Assembly: GCF_000744285.1 (NCBI RefSeq)
Contig: NZ_JQLQ01000002.1
Location: forward strand, 1,488,001-1,552,000
Direction of reading: 5' to 3'
Length of the DNA: 64,000 nucleotides
Origin: Carnobacterium pleistocenium FTR1
GTDB taxonomy: Bacteria > Bacillota > Bacilli > Lactobacillales > Carnobacteriaceae
This document shows positions 62,801 to 64,000 of the stretch, piece by piece. The first letter of the stretch is position 1, and each line of letters begins with the position of its first letter. Under the pieces are notes generated by a model, which saw nothing but the letters and a program-made list of their open reading frames with translations, was not told the origin of the DNA and ran no database searches. Made by a program: the position numbers and the translations under genes.

Positions 62801-64000
62801 CCCGACATCTTCAATTGCTTTATCGGCTTTTAGTACTGCAGCATTAGCTGAATTAGTAGCTGTAGTAACGTTTTGATTAACAATGAGTAATTGGTTATCA
62901 AACTCTTGAGCCTTTATCTCAGTGTAGTTTTTGGCATCAAGGAGGGCTTGGCTGATTTCTTGCTCTGCTTTTGTTCGGTCTTTGTCAGCTTGATCAATAA
63001 TCTTATTAACTTCTTCTGCCACTTTGTTTATATCTGCAGTAGAAATCTGAGGTTCCCAAAATAAAGTTCCATCTGCCTTTTTCTTAAAAATAAGGATTTG
63101 TTTATCTGGTCCAATAATTTTGAACCATAAATCGCCTTCTTTAGGATTTGTCGGCTCATTTATGCCTTCATAAATAAGATTTCCACCGGCTGCATCAATT
63201 TGCGCATAAATCCATTCTATTTTTTGCTGTAACTGACTTTTGTACCCATAAGTCACATCGGATTGCGTTGTTGTTTCTGCGCTACTCTTAGCCGTTAATC
63301 CACCACTAAATGATAGCGAGTAATTAAGGTTAGGTGTCTTGAATTTATTTCCTTGTAAATCTTCTACTACAACCCAATCACCAGCTTCTAAAACTGGATT
63401 ACCTTGCCAATTTAATGAAAAAGGATAATAATTTATTGTTTGTATCTTTTGATATACTTTATCCAATAATAATTTAGTCATTATTCTATTTTCTAAAACT
63501 ACTTGATTACCAGCTGTATTTCCGCTTTGTATCGTTGCATCACTATAATCTGTTACACAACTAATTCCACCTAAACGAAAAAAGACCTCGTTTTTTACGA
63601 GACCTTTTGAAAAATAGTTATCTGGAGGTATTGCAAAATTTGGATCAGATAAAGTTCTAATTTCTAACTTTCCATATCGGTTAAATGTTGCAAATCCTGC
63701 TTCAAATTGAGCAATTAATCCAATCGCTTCACGATAATTATAGCCTTCTGGTTTTGCTATCTTATCAGCACTTAATCGTTCAAAAGAAGTTGAATCAACT
63801 ACCAAACCTGATTTATTTGCTATCTCTAAAGCTACTTCACGAATGGCTGCAGGATAAGTTAAAGACGACACATAAGTGCCGCCCATCATAATCATTCTAT
63901 CCATACACTCAATTGTTGTTTTGTTATTATTTCGATCCATACCTATTGCATCGTTGATAATAAAAATACCCATAGGAACGTATTCAATCGCACCACTTGA
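59846..64000 (-). CDS. Phage tail/receptor-binding protein with S74 chaperone (partial, N-terminus beyond the window)
   Basis: Large tail protein, at least 1384 residues here; the frame is open to the edge, so the true start is outside. Numbering from the first Met in the window (63973), the N-terminal part (1-220) looks like the base of a prophage tail protein. An Ala-rich coiled coil follows (about 320-440), then three near-repeats of AESSLVNTxKGTVDxH type (450-550), a beta domain at about 590-690 and a gp58-like stalk. Fibre repeats come next (MNMNGNQIHGVDRLYL-like, twice or more). The end is a peptidase S74 domain: Ser1251 in NSDRRLKKNI is the expected self-cleavage residue. A coiled coil closes the protein. 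Confidence 0.88.
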   Translation of the reverse strand, partial: SSGAIEYVPMGIFIINDAIGMDRNNNKTTIECMDRMIMMGGTYVSSLTYPAAIREVALEIANKSGLVVDSTSFERLSADKIAKPEGYNYREAIGLIAQFEAGFATFNRYGKLEIRTLSDPNFAIPPDNYFSKGLVKNEVFFRLGGISCVTDYSDATIQSGNTAGNQVVLENRIMTKLLLDKVYQKIQTINYYPFSLNWQGNPVLEAGDWVVVEDLQGNKFKTPNLNYSLSFSGGLTAKSSAETTTQSDVTYGYKSQLQQKIEWIYAQIDAAGGNLIYEGINEPTNPKEGDLWFKIIGPDKQILIFKKKADGTLFWEPQISTADINKVAEEVNKIIDQADKDRTKAEQEISQALLDAKNYTEIKAQEFDNQLLIVNQNVTTATNSANAAVLKADKAIEDVGFLKPDVAAAKANAITAIQYADTATQNATTAIQNAKTALNSVATLSQEVEVTITNINGELTRKVSQTTFNTLNGTVGTHTTQIGQTQNALLAKAESSLVNTIKGTVDTHTTQIKIVSDGLEVKAESSLVNTVKGTVDNHSSLISTNSQAISARLTSAQIETLLTGKQYVNQTTLAATSSGLTAQITQVSTDLSNLDFDGKDLINRDTLNEGYLIKTGELRVDTAWVYTDYIPVVSGDTLLVSPNWINLGIAPSTVFYNSSKIFISAVDRVEGRYIVTVSETGFVRFSFMKTNLNIVKLQKGSVGYASNLEKFTTLNATVDGIQKTVGTKASQTQVTQLANQISTKVESTTYTSKMTQLDSAINLRVVQGDVTAAILADKTIIDNRNDNQLPAWYMSNYPKQTVEEFKLRNVIGAPGSATYGHMTTKVPWKDTAGGSLTQTFSSNDGIFQRQGTTSWGAWDKIAETGKLLSQINLSSEGILIQGKRIQLDGDVTMTAAFVTRLDALTLTAVYADIATLKTKVLTADVITSTQLKTDTALITKLFATDANVNVLTAKSSFINSVKAIDIAADRITAGTLNGANVNIINLNVSSLVGNISSFIQSYWNGISTSVSIDNTGVLVKNNTSTVTARLKNGFIEFGDNTSDIVGGISTAEIYDQDTYYKGATIYTNYDKFFAINKKWVSNGAYEPVIRTAIRSKGLDIFVPTNMNGTLNMGGNEIHNTDRLYLGNTTQGIFRNAVENGTLMISAGGTRIATGTGLGSYETQLRINASAVTVSPDLIVNGFSQFYKTMNMNGNQIHGVDRLYLNGTTNGLQLSGSRPMLNGSTGVFLAYNGAMKLDILNTVIRAYATLDMNGNSLIGNSDRRLKKNIVNSNDQSLESISRWRFVNYEWIDTNKPNGVHLGVISQETPELCVYDQKRDIYSIDSSKQMMMNSHAIKQLNQKVVSISNIANASNTLASRAFSEMQQLKNKVTELELKIKKLESAA

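Larger units (their letters stand above)
52039..64000. mobile_element. Prophage, left end (continues beyond the window)
   Basis: Starts at the hup 3' junction and contains lysis genes (amidase, holin), a large S74-type tail protein and DUF1617, all read leftwards, plus accessory genes on both strands. In siphophages of Firmicutes the lysis module lies at the end away from the integrase, so integrase, replication, packaging and head genes should be to the right of the window. No frameshift or decay is seen in the late genes, so it may be functional. Confidence 0.9.

Overview
The window is AT-rich chromosomal DNA of a low-GC Gram-positive bacterium of the order Lactobacillales. The protein sequences and gene order suggest Carnobacterium or a close relative, but I cannot settle the genus from the sequence alone. 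Most of it is housekeeping DNA whose order repeats well-known Bacillus subtilis blocks: rpsB-tsf-pyrH-frr-uppS-cdsA-rseP-proS; lexA/ynzC-tkt-yneF; rnhB-rbgA-lepB; dfrA-thyA; ypsC-rnpB-gpsB-ypsA/recU-pbp1A; nth-dnaD-asnS-ypmB-dinG; cca-dapB; and ypiB-ypiA. I saw no tRNA or rRNA genes. The one structural RNA is RNase P RNA (rnpB).

Layout. 1-11858 is the translation, lipid and envelope cluster, all on the minus strand. Between frr and uppS it is interrupted by a carbohydrate ABC transporter operon (binding lipoprotein plus two permeases, no ATPase) and by a self-contained unit encoding a 33-residue hydrophobic peptide. 11859-31209 holds an SNF2-type helicase, an acyltransferase, transketolase, LexA, RNase HII, the ribosome assembly GTPase RbgA, two adjacent signal peptidases, an S41 protease, nucleotide and folate enzymes and an ABC-F protein. 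31210-51895 holds a cold-shock protein, an RNase H-like protein, rnpB and the cell-division and envelope genes gpsB, recU and pbp1A. It also holds nth, dnaD, asnS, dinG, a few accessory genes, cca, dapB, a YitT-type membrane protein and the ypiA/ypiB pair.

52039-64000 is the left end of a prophage that runs off the right edge. Its junction carries the last codons of hup (HU protein) followed by the hup terminator, so the phage appears to have integrated into the 3' end of hup. The late genes read leftwards: a large tail protein with an S74 self-cleaving chaperone, DUF1617, membrane proteins, an LL-H-type holin and an amidase with ChW repeats. Accessory genes, most with their own terminators and some with visible promoters, are set into and beyond this late operon. 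They are a winged-helix Abi-alpha-like protein, a HEPN-motif protein, a second Abi-alpha-like protein on the opposite strand, a 43-residue membrane peptide, and a Shedu-like (DUF4263) nuclease behind a structured leader. Nearest the attachment site is a two-gene unit, one product resembling an OB-fold/SSB protein, whose promoter spacer contains a 13/14 match to the LexA box. This accessory set is the most interesting part of the window: it looks like a group of prophage-borne defence or superinfection genes.

Many starts were moved from the longest open frame to an internal ATG, GTG or TTG with a properly spaced Shine-Dalgarno sequence; the individual entries give the reason.
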